A DNA stretch of 64,000 nt from Caprimulgus europaeus. Lineage: Eukaryota > Chordata > Aves > Caprimulgiformes > Caprimulgidae. The DNA lies in contig OU015524.1 in assembly GCA_907165065.1 (NCBI GenBank), forward strand, positions 38,631,295-38,695,294, written 5' to 3'. The stretch's first letter is position 1; the number at the start of each line of letters is the position of its first letter. Under the pieces are notes generated by a model. The model was not told where the DNA came from, searched no databases, and saw nothing but the letters and a program-made list of their open reading frames with translations. Positions 12,534-24,780 of the stretch are shown piece after piece. A program made the translations under genes and the position numbers.

Positions 12534-13412
12534 ATAGAATCGTAGAATGATTTGGGTTGGAAGGGACCTTAAAGATCATCCAGTTCCAACCCCCCTGCCA
12601 TGAGCAGGGACACCTTCCACCGGACCAGGTTGCTCAAAGCCTCATCCAACCTCGCCTTGAACTCTTCTAGGGAGGAGCAGCCACAACTTTTCTGGGCAAC
12701 CTGTTCCAGTGTCTGACCACCCTCACAATGAAGAATTTCTTCCTAACATCTCATCTAAACCTACCCTCTTTCAGCTTAAAGCCATTTCCCCTTGTTCTGT
12801 CACTGTTTTGTAACAAGTCCCTCCCCAGCTTTCTCTTAGGCCCCTTCAGGTACTGGAAGGCCGCTATAAGATCTCCCTGGAGCCTTCTCTTTTCCAGGCT
12901 GAACAGCCCCAACTCTCTCAGCCTGTCCTCATAGCAGAGGTGCTCCAGCCCTTGGATCATCCTCGTGGCCTCCTCTGGACTCGTTCTAACAGGTCCATAT
13001 GTCTCTCGTGTTGGAGGCTCCAGAACTGGACGCAGTACTCCAGATGGGGTCTCATGAGAGTGGAGTAGAGGGGGAAAATCCCCTCCCTTGACCTGCTGGC
13101 CACGCTTCTCTTGATGCAGCCCAGGATACAGTTGGCCTTCTGGGCTGCATGTGCACATTGATGGCTCATGTTGAGCTCTTCCACCACCACCCCCAAGTCC
13201 CTTTCCTCGGAGCTGTTCTCCAGCCACTCATTGCCCAGCCTGTATTTATGTTTGGGATTGCCCTGACCCATGCTCAGGACCTTGCACTTGGCCTTGTTGA
13301 ACTTCATGAGGTTGGCACAGGCCCAGCTCTCAAGCCTGTCAAGGTCCCTCTGGATGGTGTCCCGTCCCTCCATCGTGTCAACCACACCACTCAGCTTGGT
13401 GTCGTCAGCTCA
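12534..13412 (-). mobile_element. CR1 LINE, 5'-truncated (copy A)
   Basis: This is a non-LTR retrotransposon fragment read on the minus strand. The plus strand begins with the antisense CR1 3' end: tcatagaatcgtagaatg, then gggttggaaggga and the ccagttccaac block. The minus strand encodes the C-terminal part of CR1 ORF2, running up to the region just after the catalytic FADD motif. The sense 5' break falls near 13408, in the [10 protein letters not shown] segment, so the element lacks its 5' UTR, ORF1, the endonuclease and most of the reverse transcriptase. 5' truncation is the normal outcome of target-primed reverse transcription. Sequence quality and long open frames make it one of the younger copies here. 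The subfamily was not assigned. Confidence 0.95.
12957..13385 (-). pseudogene. CR1 ORF2 C-terminal remnant (copy A)
   Basis: The 142-codon open stretch contains typical CR1 ORF2 landmarks: [40 protein letters not shown] and [14 protein letters not shown]. These come after the polymerase catalytic site, so the fragment is not enzymatically meaningful. Just downstream (toward lower coordinates) a second frame carries [19 protein letters not shown] and [11 protein letters not shown], which continue the same protein, so at least one frameshift separates the parts. It has no start codon of its own and is not an independent gene. Confidence 0.9.
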
Positions 13413-15185
13413 GCAGAGTTACTATACTTAACTTTTTTTTGTATTGGTTGATATGTTAACTAATATTAACAATAAGGATTTTAAAGTGATGATATTTACA
13501 AAAGTATTTTGAAAAGGAATGATCTTTTATTTTTTTCTGAGCTTTTTTGTTCTGTTCTCGTTCCTAGTCACCATAGTTCAAATTAGGACCAATACTAATT
13601 TTAATAATAGCATTGATGCAATATAATGATGTAAGTGAGGCCAGGGTTACAATGAGCTCTGTTTTAATGAAAGTATAGGAGGAAGCATAATATTAAGAAC
13701 ATTCAAAACTTATTTTTTGATTTAAAGTTGTTGCTCAATCAAGAATGAAATAACATCACATATTTCAAGTTTGAAAGATTGGAATAATATTATTATTGGA
13801 AAGTTTTGTGACTCTGTTTGCAGCAGCAGCAAATATAACAGCTTTGAATTTGCCTTGATTTTTTTTTCTTTTTTAAAATCTCCTTTTGTTTGGAAGGTGT
13901 ATCCTATTCCTGCTTTTTTCTGTACTTCTATTTCCACTCTGGCACACTCTGCAGATTATGTAGCTGAAGTGGATATGATCTTTTGCATTACTAAAATGTA
14001 TCTGGTTAGATTACATGTAAATTCAGAGTGAGGACCTAACGTCTGTTTCTTTGTGATAATTTCTTAGCGACTTTTCATTATGATTTTGACCTTGTCTGGT
14101 ATCTAAAGCTAGTGGAAGATTCTCCAAACTTTTCAACTTCAGGTACAAACCTTAGATAGGTCTGTCCACACGTATGTTTCTAAAAGATATGTTTGATACA
14201 AAATGGAATAAAAGTAACTTTGACGATTTTGAGACAAACTTTTTTGAAACTACATTGTTGATTCTGTGCCTCTTGACTGACTTTCCATTTTAAAGTTAGC
14301 TTTGGCAAGCCTATGAAAAATTGCAGGTTGAAGCATTTCTAATGCTTGCAGTATGTTAGAAGCGTTGAGTCCCATTTTCCTTCCTGAATTTGGAGAGTAG
14401 GTGTGTTGATAAATCTTAGTTCAAAAAGCAGCTGGGAGCTACTGCCTCTCTCAGTTGTCCGTTTTGAGCTGCCACAGTTCAAAGCTCCTTGCCTCCTTGA
14501 TGTCATTCCATGTGTTTATGTGTCTGCATTGGCACACGGTGTTTTTTTCCTGGACAGACAACAAAAGAATGCTTTTCTTGCCAACCTAGTTCCCCTGGGA
14601 TGGATCTAAAAGTCTTAGACACAAGTTCTAAATCATTCTTTCTAGTCAGTAGTACCCTTGAACAAAAAATCAGAACTCTCTTCTCTCCCCTAATATTTCA
14701 TCTGTTCTTTCCTCCGTTACACTTTTGCACTGTATTAAGCATACCAAGAGCCAGCCTTTCAAGGTCTGTCCTCATATGCTGTGTCTTCATCTTTGCTCAA
14801 GTCTTAGCAACAGGGTTGCTTGCTCAGAACCATTTGTGGCTCTTCATTTCATCTTCTGCAAAGGACAAAACCTTTCTTTTGTTGAGTGCTAGTCTCCCTT
14901 AGAATGGGCAAGGTTTATCCCATAAGGAGTATTAGATTTCATCTCCTTACTTAGCAGAGAGCATTGCAATATCTTGAACTAATGTGGCTCTGATTTCAGT
15001 AGTTTCAGCACAAGACTTCTGGTCAAATGTCTTTCGTGTTTCTATTCACAGACCCAAAATGGTTCAGGGTCTGCCAGTGTTGTGTGCTAGGAGGTTGGAG
15101 GAGGTTGCTATATTTTCTGCAGGACTCCTGAATTCCTGCTCTTGCAACCCCTGTCTGTTACCTTCAATGTCTTGTCAAGTGCTAC
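13413..15185. other. Unique noncoding sequence
   Basis: AT-rich sequence between two CR1 copies. A 130-codon plus-strand frame at 14510-14902 has no recognisable domain and a chance-like composition. A stretch within it (about 14740-14800) faintly recalls antisense CR1 but is too weak to call. Confidence 0.55.
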
Positions 15186-15632
15186 ACAGAATCATAGAAT
15201 GATTTGCGTTGGAAGGGACCTGTAAAGGTCATCTAGTCCAACCCCCCAGCAGTGAGCAGGAAGATCTTCAACTAGATCAGGTGGCTCAGAGCCCTGTCCC
15301 GCCTCACCTTGAACATTTCCAGGAATGGGTCTTCTGCCACCTCTCTGGGTAACCTGTTCTGATGTTTCACCACTGTCATTGTAAAAACTTTCTGCCTTGT
15401 ATCTAGTTGAAATCTACCATCTTTTAGTTTAAAACCATTGCCCGTTGTCCTATTGCAACAGGCCCTGCTAAAAAGTCTGTCCCCGTCTTTCTTATAGGCC
15501 CTCTTTAAGTATTAAAAGGCTGCAATAAGGTCTCCCTGAAGCCTTTTCTTCTCCAGGCTGAACAATCCTACTCTCTCGGGCTTTCTGCATAGGAGAGGTG
15601 TTCCATCTCTCTGATCATTTTTGTGGCCTTGA
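15186..15632 (-). mobile_element. CR1 LINE 3' end (copy B)
   Basis: The plus strand starts with cagaatcatagaatgatt and ttggaagggacc, then catctagtccaac. It continues through the antisense of the ORF2 C-terminus and 3' UTR (the aacctgttctgatgttt, gtaaaaactttctgcc and ctccaggctgaacaatcc blocks). Similarity fades near 15632, so about 450 bp of the 3' end is present. Substitutions relative to copy A are frequent, and its wording differs (agcagtgagcaggaagatc), suggesting a different or older CR1 subfamily. No frame is open throughout, and it encodes nothing functional. Confidence 0.92.
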
Positions 15633-18600
15633 ATAACCTAAGGTTCTCCAAACAGTGCTCTGTTGCAGAGGTTTTTGCTCTGCAGCACATGTGTCAGGCG
15701 TATAGTGTGGTGCTTGCAAGATGTGAGATTTGGTTCAAGAGAAAATTGGCAAAACACTCCATGATATGGAAGTAATTTGCTATAATCTGCAGGTTTTCTG
15801 ATGTAATCGCTTGATAATTGCATATTTTGAGGCTAATAACATACTAACAAAGAGCAGGAAAAACCACTGTGTCTATAAGTGGGAATGTTGATTTTAAATA
15901 TAAGCCCCCAGTGTATAAAATGCCTGACAGGATAGGAGGTGGTATGTGGGAACTTTCTATTTGTTTGGAAATCAGCTGTCATAAGGTAGGTGGTATACGA
16001 AACAATTTGTAAAGGACTCTGAAGGTCAAAAGATTCTCAGGAGTTTGATGTTTCAGTGCAAGCCTTGAAAAGGAAGCATTTCTATATGAAAGTACCCAGG
16101 ACAGTGGTAGTGTCCCCAAATTTATACTGTTGGGTAAAAGAAGTGTTGCATGAGAAAACAGAAGATAATACTATGCACATTAAAACCACAAAATCCCTGT
16201 GTCCGCAACAACCAATATACACCCTTACGCCTTTGCAACTGAAAAATTGCTTATTTCATAGTGGCTGATTTTGGCATTCTCCAGTGACTGAGACAGGAAG
16301 GAGCTGGTCAGTGCTTGTGTAAATCAGAAGACCTACAAGGCAGCAGTAACAATGTGTGAATTTCCTGGCTATTGAAACTTCATTTCTCAATCTTCATCAG
16401 TTGTATTTGGGCCAGTAGCCAGGGACTTAATCTTAATATGGAGCCAGAAAGCAAGTAAGCAATGATCTGAGATGGGTAAAAAGATTCTTGGTATGTAGAG
16501 GTATCTTGTTTTTATGCTGAACTTACGCCATGTGAGCTTCCCTTGAAAACGCGGGGAAGCTATATGCTGATGAAAATATGAAATGAAATGGGCTAAAGGA
16601 AAACAAGCAGATGAGAATGCTGAAGGTATGTGCCGTTGCATCTGCTTGATATTACCAAATGGTCCTTCAGACTGGAATAGGATGATAGACCTGAGAAATG
16701 ACCGCTTGTGTGGGGAGAGAGCAGGAGAGCAATGGTGCTGGATATTGGCATTCAGTTATGTTTGTAGCCCCTCCCATCAAACAGCCTTCAAGGACACCTG
16801 CTCAAGGAGGGTAACAGAAAGAACAAGGAAACACACTGGGTAGGAGGGTATCTAGAAGCAATGAAGATAGGTGCTGACAAACAGTGGGTTTCAGGTAGGA
16901 TTTTCAGCAGTTGTTCTGCTCTGTGACTGGCAGGTTTTGTTAAGAAAGCATCCTGACTTTTGAATTCATCTTCTCTAAAACAAAGTAACATATATTGGCC
17001 TTCAGCACTCAGAAGTAATCTTAGTTAACTGTATTGGTGCTTGACATAACTTCCGGCCAGCAGTTCATTCGTCATTTCAGAGCAGGTACTGCTCCAGAGG
17101 ACACAGGAATTAAGTGAGGTCTTGGATTTTCAGCTGTGATCTGAGTCAGAGAAGCTCATACTTTTGTTAAGTTTAAGCCAAAGGTGGGCAAAAGTTACTC
17201 AGGAATATTGTCTAATGGCTGGAGACCTTCAGCATGTGTTTTTGACACTGTATTTAAGACACTTTTGGACCTAATGGTTTAAGCAGCTATATGTTTTGGC
17301 CTCTGCTGTGCAAAATCAACTCTATCTGTATTGTCTGTAGTACCGTCCTTTATTGTGACTTCTGAGGCTCTTTAAGCAATCTTAGTAAAATATATGAAAG
17401 GCAAATGATTAGACTTGGTTTTCCTCTCTGCTTTAAGATGATGACTAAACTAATGGTTTAAATTTAGCCTTTTTAAAATTAAATAAAAGTTACTCTCCAG
17501 ACATCCTACATGCCAGCCCACATCCTTCAAAAGTGTCGCTTGAAGTGAGACGGAAGTGATAGCATCCAAAACTATCTTGTGTACAACTACAGAAGAGATG
17601 CTGACAGACTCTGCAACCTTTGGGGTAAAATCCTTATTAAAAGAAAAAGCCTTTATAGAAATCTATGCTTTGAATTGCTTTTTGCCCTCTGAAGAGTAAT
17701 TTCCCCCCCCCCCCCCCCCCCCTCCCCCCCCAATCATAAGAAAAAAGACTTCATTAATATGAAGCTATATTTCTGATATGCTCTGCTTGGCTTTAGCTTC
17801 TCATTTTGCCCTTGATGTTGTTAAACAATTATTTTTATAATAGTTTTATTTCTAAGGCAAGAATAAAGTGTATGTAAAAGATGTGTTGTGTGATAGTGGA
17901 AAAGGTACAGGCTTTATGGAAAAAGATTAAATTTCTGTGTTTCTAAATTGCATTAGAGGAGGTCTTCAGAAGAAAATCAATAGGACACTGCTTTGTTACT
18001 AGCACTAATTTGGATGACCTTGCATTCTTCAGCATTTGCCCGTATTTCCTACCAAACTAAGCAAAGCAAAGCCAAATTTGTCTTAGGGCAATGCCACTAT
18101 GTTGATTATATAAACTAGTTATTTCCAGTGTTGGATTAAATTCATAGGAGAATTCTACTGGTTTGATCCATAGTTTCCCCAGCTACACAAACAAGTATGT
18201 AAGGAGAGAAGAGGTACACAGTAATAATGAATATAAACATAATCTAGCATTCTATATGCAGCAGCCTTTGCAGACCAGAGACAAATCAAAGGGATTGCTA
18301 GAAAGTGACCTGCATGCTGGTTAATAAGAGAACACACTCAAAGCATTATTAATAGAGTAAACAGAAGGCTTTTTAGTTCATTCCTATCCCTGTCTGCTTT
18401 ATGCCTGTTTACAGGTTTTCCAAGTGTAAGCACTAGAAAATTTTGAGGTTTTTTCCTTTTGAATTCTTTCAGAACAGGAATGAACAATTACATCAACATG
18501 GTCATTGTCATTCTGACAAATATGAAGGTGCCAACTTCTCCCCATTTAGCCATTTTAGAGTAGAAGAGCAAAAGTTGTGCAATTTAGCTAAAGAATTGAT

Positions 18601-19395
18601 TTAGTTGAACTAGTGAAAAGTCCTGCTTGAACACATCTAGCGTTGTTTAAGTTTGACATGAGCTAAATCATTATGAACTGCATTTAATTGCTTTTATTTG
18701 GACCAAATTATTTTTCTTCAGCTTAACAAATAATTTAAAAACTAATTTCAAACTGGTGCATTTGGATGCTGATGATGTACAGTAGCCTGGATTCAACCCT
18801 TCTGTTGCAGTTTAATTCAGTAGAGAGGTATGTCAAGTAATGAAACTACCTTCATTTTCCAATAATGTTTTTGAAGTTGGAATATCAAATTGAGTTTCAT
18901 TTTAAAAAGAAAGGAAAAGAAAAACCAACAACAAACCTCAAGCCTCATTGAGTCATTTCAAGCTATGAGAGTAAAAGAATCTAGACACATGAACAAAGTA
19001 TTTGTTGTGAACTGCTCCACAGTAGCTGTCCATAAACATGCTCTCTAGAGTTTCAAGGTAAAACATTGCTAATGAGCTCCTATTCCTAAACTGTATGGTG
19101 AGGGTGTGCAGACTGGTTTCTCCAGTATGAACTGATGCCCTTTCAACTTAATCTATGATCACTTATCTTTGTAATGCTATCTCTAATAGAGATTTTAAAA
19201 AGTATTTTTGCTTTGAAAGCATGAAACAGATAAAATACCTTGCTGTTCTGAAATTTATGAATGCAGTTTGGAAAACACTTTTTGTTGCTTCTGCTTAAAG
19301 TAAGAAGTTGGATTTTTGGCATCTCTTCCTTCCCTTCCTAACTCTGAGCTGTTTGAGATCCTGCAGGGAGCATGGAAATGGATATCTGTTTGAAT
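15633..19395. other. Unique noncoding sequence
   Basis: No gene or transposable element is recognised here. The one striking feature, the C tract at 17703-17731, is listed separately. Open frames are short and overlap on both strands. Confidence 0.55.
17703..17731 (+). repeat. Poly(C) tract, C20-T-C8
   Basis: Twenty consecutive C residues, one T, then eight more C. The minus strand is correspondingly G20-A-G8. Such tracts can form a G-quadruplex on the G strand and an i-motif on the C strand, and they mutate rapidly in length. In an otherwise AT-rich region this is isolated. The exact length may be affected by sequencing error in homopolymers. Confidence 0.95.
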
Positions 19396-20292
19396 CATAG
19401 AAGAGCAAAGTAATTTAGATCTGGCGGCCATCTACAGCAGTCGCCAAATTCCGAAAGTAATGAACTCTAGCTACATTGTTGGAAGAATGGATGAGGTTTT
19501 AATAGACAGATATTTGGACTTCTTTTCACAAGAAATTTATTTAAGGAAGGTTAACACCTCTTCTATAAATTAATTTGAAATCCTATGGATATTATTAACA
19601 AATGGCTGAATATCCATTCCTGCCTTGAAATCTGTTAAGTTCATTTCACTTACTTTTTGGTGGAAGTGAGTTTTAATCACATAATTTGAGGACAGTGTTA
19701 GTTCTACCAATTTTGAATTTACTCTCTTTTGAGTGTTCCCTTCAGTTGAGAATTCCTTTGTTCTCACATTATGAGAAGCTCTTGACTGCCATGATATACT
19801 TTTAGATTTTCCTTCTGCAAGTAACGGTTGTAATCTGTTTTTCATATGTATGACTTAAAGTTATTGTCTTCACTCTCTCTTTCATCCACTAATTCAGTAA
19901 TATCCTTCAAATTGTAATCCACGTGCATTGCCACAGTATTCCTTACACGTCATTGTTGATTTTTGCCCACAACTGCCGATGAGCAGAGATTTTTTTTTTT
20001 TTTTTTTTTTTGGTCATTGCTCTCTGTGGTGCCAGCTTTCTCAAGTTTATAATTTGGATGGTCATTTTTCTCCCTTATTTTGTATCCATCAACATGGAGT
20101 ATGTTTTGCTGTTGCTTTACTAGTTCATTTAGTGTGCTCTGAAGAGCCTCATTGTATTCTCTGGTCGTGCACACTGTAATAACTTTCTCATCTGCAACTA
20201 TTATTGCCATTTTTACTTTATCTATTTCTACTTTCTTTCCTCTTCTAGATCATTGATAAGTATGCTAATGATGGGAGATCGAAAAGTGTGTG
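19396..20292 (-). mobile_element. Ancient CR1-type LINE relic (copy C)
   Basis: Read on the minus strand, 20040-20290 translates to a decayed reverse-transcriptase segment: ILINDLEEE, then VADE where FADD is expected, then EALQSTLNEL, LHVDGYKI and NDHPNYKLEKAGTTE. These align in order with CR1 landmarks (NIFINDL, FADDTKL, LQ.DLN.L, FNVDKCKV, NNPNY). Further downstream, cttctcataatgtgagaac and gatttcaaggcaggaatgga resemble CR1 3' regions, and gctcttctatgattc near 19396 may be the 3' terminus. The copy is heavily mutated and contains a T22 run on the plus strand (19990-20011). Its wording is nearer the CR1 lineage known from turtles and crocodilians than to copies A and E. The lower end is less certain than the RT part. 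Confidence 0.68.
19990..20011 (+). repeat. Poly(T) tract, 22 bases
   Basis: On the minus strand this is an A22 run. It lies inside the ancient CR1 relic, at the place where the ORF2 protein normally has the lysine-containing EKDLG segment. Relic sequence continues on both sides, so it is probably a slippage expansion of an A-rich codon run and not a poly(A) tail. Confidence 0.8.
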
Positions 20293-23200
20293 TCATCTGA
20301 GCTGAAAAGGTACTGCTGTGCCTTTTCCTACAGCCAATGTTTTTTTCACGTTGGTGTAGTATTACTTACACCAAGTCAAAATTTTAAAACCAGCAGAACT
20401 CACTGTGAACCAAATCTATTGGCTTGTTTCAGTGGTGAAATGTGTGAAAGGGCTAAAAAATGTGAAAGAGAATAAAGCTGTCAGCTTCCTCCTTCCTACT
20501 TCCAAAGCATGAAGTAGGTAACTAAAATCAAAAATTTTAGTCTAAAGATTATAATTCCCGATATGTAATTACTGTATAGCATAATAATTTTTTAAAGCTC
20601 AGAAAACAGGAGAGAGAGAGTTGCTTTAAACAGTGTCAGTTAATGAATTTGGACTTAAGGAATTGCTCTGTTTCCCATGCTTAATTTCCTGCATCAATTC
20701 AAAACCACCTACTTTTTGACATTTCATGGTCTCTGAAGCAATTAACGGTGATATCTGAAACTACAGTTGTGAATTTAGATGAAGAATAAGCTGCAGGGAC
20801 AGAAGAACTGTGAAGCAGCAGTTAAGATCCAGCTTTGCTGTTGATATTTCTGGTAGTTAAAAAAAAGAAATAATAAGAAAAAAATCTCTCAGCACAACTG
20901 TCCGAAAGTGGGACGTTTTTCTGAATTTTCTGGGTGGCATCAGTAGCTGTTTTATAGTTTTGTTTGTATGTTTCACCTCCTTTTTCTACTATTTGGGGCA
21001 CCCAGAAAATATTTTTTGCGAATCCTAGATCAGCCTGCGTCCAAGGACAAAGCAGATAAGCAGAAATGCACAGGTGCATTTGCTGTGATTCAAAGCACTA
21101 CTTTCTGCTATGTGTGTGTTGCCCCGTTAACTTTCTAGATTGGAAGCAGATATCCACATCCAATAGGTTTCCTTTTAAGTGACAGCTGTGAAAAATATTG
21201 CTGATGTTTGTGTTGTTAATTATATTCTTTTATAGATTTAATCTCTGTTGCGGTTTCTAGAGAAGAAAACTGGTATATAACCTGTGAAGAGGGAAAGGGA
21301 TCCCTTATTTGTATTTCCTAAGGTCAACTCATAGGTTACTAACTCATTTTTTTTACTATCTCTTCCCTTCAGCATTATTAATTTTCCTGATTTTTTTTTC
21401 ACAATTTTTATTGCTTCCTATATTGCTTGATACACATGTATTAAAACTTGCAGATTGATGACCTTCCGCAATTTAGTAAATGTCTGTCTTTGAAGATTAT
21501 GTGGCTTTGATGGGAGAAAATAGAAACTATTTCTGTAAGTAGCTTTATTGGCCATATCAAGATAAAATAATGGATTACTAACAGAATGTGATTTGAAGCA
21601 TTTATTATGTTAGAGACCACTACTTTAGTCCATGCATTTTAGAATCAGTTATAAATTAAAACATTAATGCTGCAATACACAGAAGACAAAAATATTACCA
21701 ATTTTCTCCAAAGATTGCAGTGACATTCAATATTAAAAAAATAATTGATTTAATACTGCCTCTGTCAAAGTGATCTAGTATTTTAAAATTATATTGGTTA
21801 TGAATTTCACTTATTTTTAATATGATGTTGTTTGACTGTATGTTAGCTATTTCAGGGTAGTTATCAAATAATTGCTTTTTCATGTGGCTGATTTAAGCTG
21901 CATTGGTAAATCACTTAAGACCCTTTTTCTAAAGATCTTCAAGTATAGTTCTCTGACTCCAGTTATATTCACCAATACAGTTTGTACTGGAGTTTTTACT
22001 GATGACGTTAAGGGAACTTCATCTTTATCTTAAACTTTCTCCTTGTCCTACCTCTTTCCCTGATGCCCTTGTTACGGTCCTGTTTTTCTCTTCTATCCAA
22101 GTGACTACAGTGAATCACACAGTGATATGAAATGACAGTTGTATTCTAGAGGCTGATTCAAATGCAGGAAGCCCTTTGATACCACCATGCCCTGTATAGT
22201 TTTTGTAAGTGATTATGTAAATCTTGCATGGATGCTATGAAACTACAAAATGACTTAATTTAAAAAAAAAATTCTGTTCTTTATGGGAGACTTAGTCTTT
22301 TAAATGTTATGTCAGTATAAGTGACAATTTGGATATGTAATCTGAAGGATGTCTTAACTGGAGGTTATGCTTGAATTACAAATTTGAGTAATCGGGAGAA
22401 TGACAGCATCGTCCAGAGTGGCACACAGGGAAACTTAGTTAGAAACAAAAGGCGAAGAGCTTGGTCATGCATGCTAGACAGAGCACACCGCAAGATACCA
22501 AAAAGAGCTTTTCCACTCTCTCATCTGCTTTTATCACTTTGCTTTTTGCTTGTACTTTGGTAGGTGTTATTGTGAAGTACCCACTTCCCTGACATATCAT
22601 AAAAAGCTCTAGAAAATGCAGGCAAATATGAGTGGCATTTGTCTTTGTTTGTATTTTGTACCCTTTCTTTTACATTTTTTACTTTGTGATTGTGTACCGT
22701 TTCTGCAATGGAAATGCTATCTACATATGCCATTGATAATGGCAGGGCTGGCATAAATCTCAAATGTCCTGTCATTTTATGGCTACTTTACCTTTTTTCA
22801 AAGAGGAGCTGGTGTCCAGTTATTTGACTGTTTGAAGTTACTTACACCATGCTGAATCATGAAAATTAGATGAGAGGAGTGCTGCTTTCACTGGGAGAAT
22901 TAGTCCTCTGATGTTATAAGTTGTCGACATCTGTGACACTTTGTTGTGGTTCTTGATGTATGGAGAGAGATGAGTACAATTTTCTGAACTTGTTCATGGA
23001 GATTACCATTTGCAGTCATGAATTGTGGGGCCTATCTACGAGTGTCAGTGAAGGTGGTAGTTAATGCCAGTAGTGATAGCAATTGTATTACAAAGGAAAC
23101 TGAGAGCAGCAGCTTACTGATATATGAAACATGTCAGAGGACGGTGTGGGGATTTACTCTTCTTCCTTAGGGTTCACCTCTGTGATTTACACAGGGATTT

Positions 23201-23337
23201 CCCTCTGCCCTTTTGGAAACTGCTGGTAAGATGAAGGAGTAGAGGTCAGGTCAAGAAAGCTGATGAGCTTTCTCTTTCTATGCCCTGAAGAAGGATGTCA
23301 GCTGGGTGGGATTTGCTGGGGCGAGGATGGGGCAATC
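20293..23337. other. Unique AT-rich noncoding sequence
   Basis: No gene, RNA gene or recognisable repeat was seen here. Open frames are 60-85 codons and chance-like. A short A-tract lies near 22261-22270. Confidence 0.55.
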
Positions 23338-24779
23338 AGAACATAAGAATGGCTGTGCTGGGTCAGGCCAAAATCCATCTAGCCTACCGTCTTGTCTGAT
23401 AATGATCAGAAAGAAATACTTCAAGACAAATACAAAATTATCTTCCCTTTGATGTAGCTTTCCAAGGATGCAATATGCTGTAGTCTGAGTCTTTCCAAGC
23501 AGAGTTGAATCTGTATTGTTTTGTTTAATAGGCCTAAAATGACTTTGTCCTCCTCTTAATTTAACTGCTTTTTGTTTCTATCCTTGTTTTCCACAGCATC
23601 CTACAACAGTGCAGTCTGTAATGTAGTTATACTTTATATGGAATTGAATTTGTTGTGAACATTCTGCATGATATTCATGTTCTGCCTCATATTCCTCATA
23701 TGTGAGAAAATGAGTATTTGTTCATCATCTCCCTTCCATGAGTAATTTTTCCTCATATCTAAGATGTCTTTTTCTGAGGTGAGTCTCCTGAGCTCTCTTG
23801 ATTTAGGTATCACTCCATAACTTCCATCCGTGGTGTTGCTCTTCTCTGTAACATTTTAAGTTGTTTTATGTTCCCTTTGAAACAGGGTGACCATAGCCAC
23901 GTGCTGTGATAGAGAACTGGATGTTTTATGGAGTTATTCATTGTCATATTGACCTTTTTGTGTTTTGTTTGCTGTTCTGTTCCTAATAGCACCTACCATT
24001 TAATTTGCCATTTTCACTGCTACTTGGCTTTCAGCTGCTACTTTCAGAGAACTTTAAACAAAGACACAAAAATCTCTTTACTGACTATTGTCAGTATTTG
24101 AACTCTATGAAATCCACTATGATTTGTGCCTTGTCACAGTTATTTTTTTATACATGTGTTACTCTGCATTTATCAAAGCTGAATTTTATTTGCTACTTTA
24201 TTTTTCAGTCATTCATTATAGAAATTCCACAGGTCTTCATTGTCAGTTTGGGACTTGATTATCCTGAAAATTTTGTATTGTCTGCGGACTTTGCTAGCTC
24301 ACTTGCCTCCTTTTGTGCAGGGTAAGTTCTGGCACAGATACCTGTGAGACTCCACAGACCCTTTCTTCATTATGAAACCTGGCCATTTTTACAGTGATTA
24401 ATAATTTGTGAGAAGGTTTTTCCTCCTATTTGATGAATTCAGCTTCTGGGTGGGAGAAATTTTGGTGAAGAATTTTGAAAAAACTTCTCTTGGAAATTCA
24501 GGTACACTAAATCACAATTATCCATGCCTTAAGTTAGATGATTTATTTGAAGGGGTGAAGTGTCGTTTCTTCCCAAGAGAGCTGTAGGGATTCATTATAT
24601 TAATCTCTATGACTATTAATTCTGTTCTCTTTTTTGGTTATTTCTACCATTTTGCATAGAGTAGAAGTTGAACTTGGAGGTATTAATTTCATAGGTGCCT
24701 TCTGAAACTGTTTTTAAAAACTGGCTTCATGTTTTTCACCATTCATTTCATTTGTCAGTTTTCTGATGCTAAAACAAAA
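23338..24779 (-). mobile_element. Ancient CR1-type LINE, long relic (copy D)
   Basis: The plus strand opens with agaacataagaatggctg, tgctgggtcaggccaaaa and ccatctagcc. This is the antisense 3' terminus of the CR1 group abundant in turtles and crocodilians and present as old copies in birds. Colinear antisense blocks follow: gttgctcttctctgtaac; tagcacctaccatttaattt; tactctgcatttatcaa; ttttgtattgtctgcgga (antisense of the catalytic region); agatacctgtgagactcc; and attcaggtacactaaatc. They extend to about 24775. In all, some 1.4 kb from the middle of the reverse transcriptase to the 3' end is present, with many indels. The younger copy E begins immediately at its upper end. Confidence 0.85.
23810..23992 (-). 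pseudogene. CR1 ORF2 remnant (copy D)
   Basis: The minus strand reads SIKHPVLYHSTWLWSPCFKG, then IKQLKMLQRRATPRMEVME. This aligns with the CR1 ORF2 C-terminal segment [17 protein letters not shown].....I..LE.VQRRAT. It is a surviving open patch in a thoroughly broken frame. It has no function of its own. Confidence 0.8.
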
Positions 24780-24780
24780 A

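Noticed and set aside
13149..13451. 100-codon plus-strand frame over the CR1 at 12.5-13.4 kb
   Set aside because: It is the antisense shadow of the CR1 ORF2 remnant. The same applies to plus-strand frames over 62.5-63.1 kb and the minus-strand frame over 38.75-39.08 kb.
14510..14902. 130-codon plus-strand open frame
   Set aside because: Starts mid-sequence, has no domain and is rich in chance Ser/Leu/Phe codons. Part of it faintly resembles antisense CR1 but not enough to call.
19990..20011. T22 as the poly(A) tail of a minus-strand processed pseudogene
   Set aside because: CR1-like relic sequence continues on both sides of the tract, so it is internal to an old LINE and not a terminal tail.
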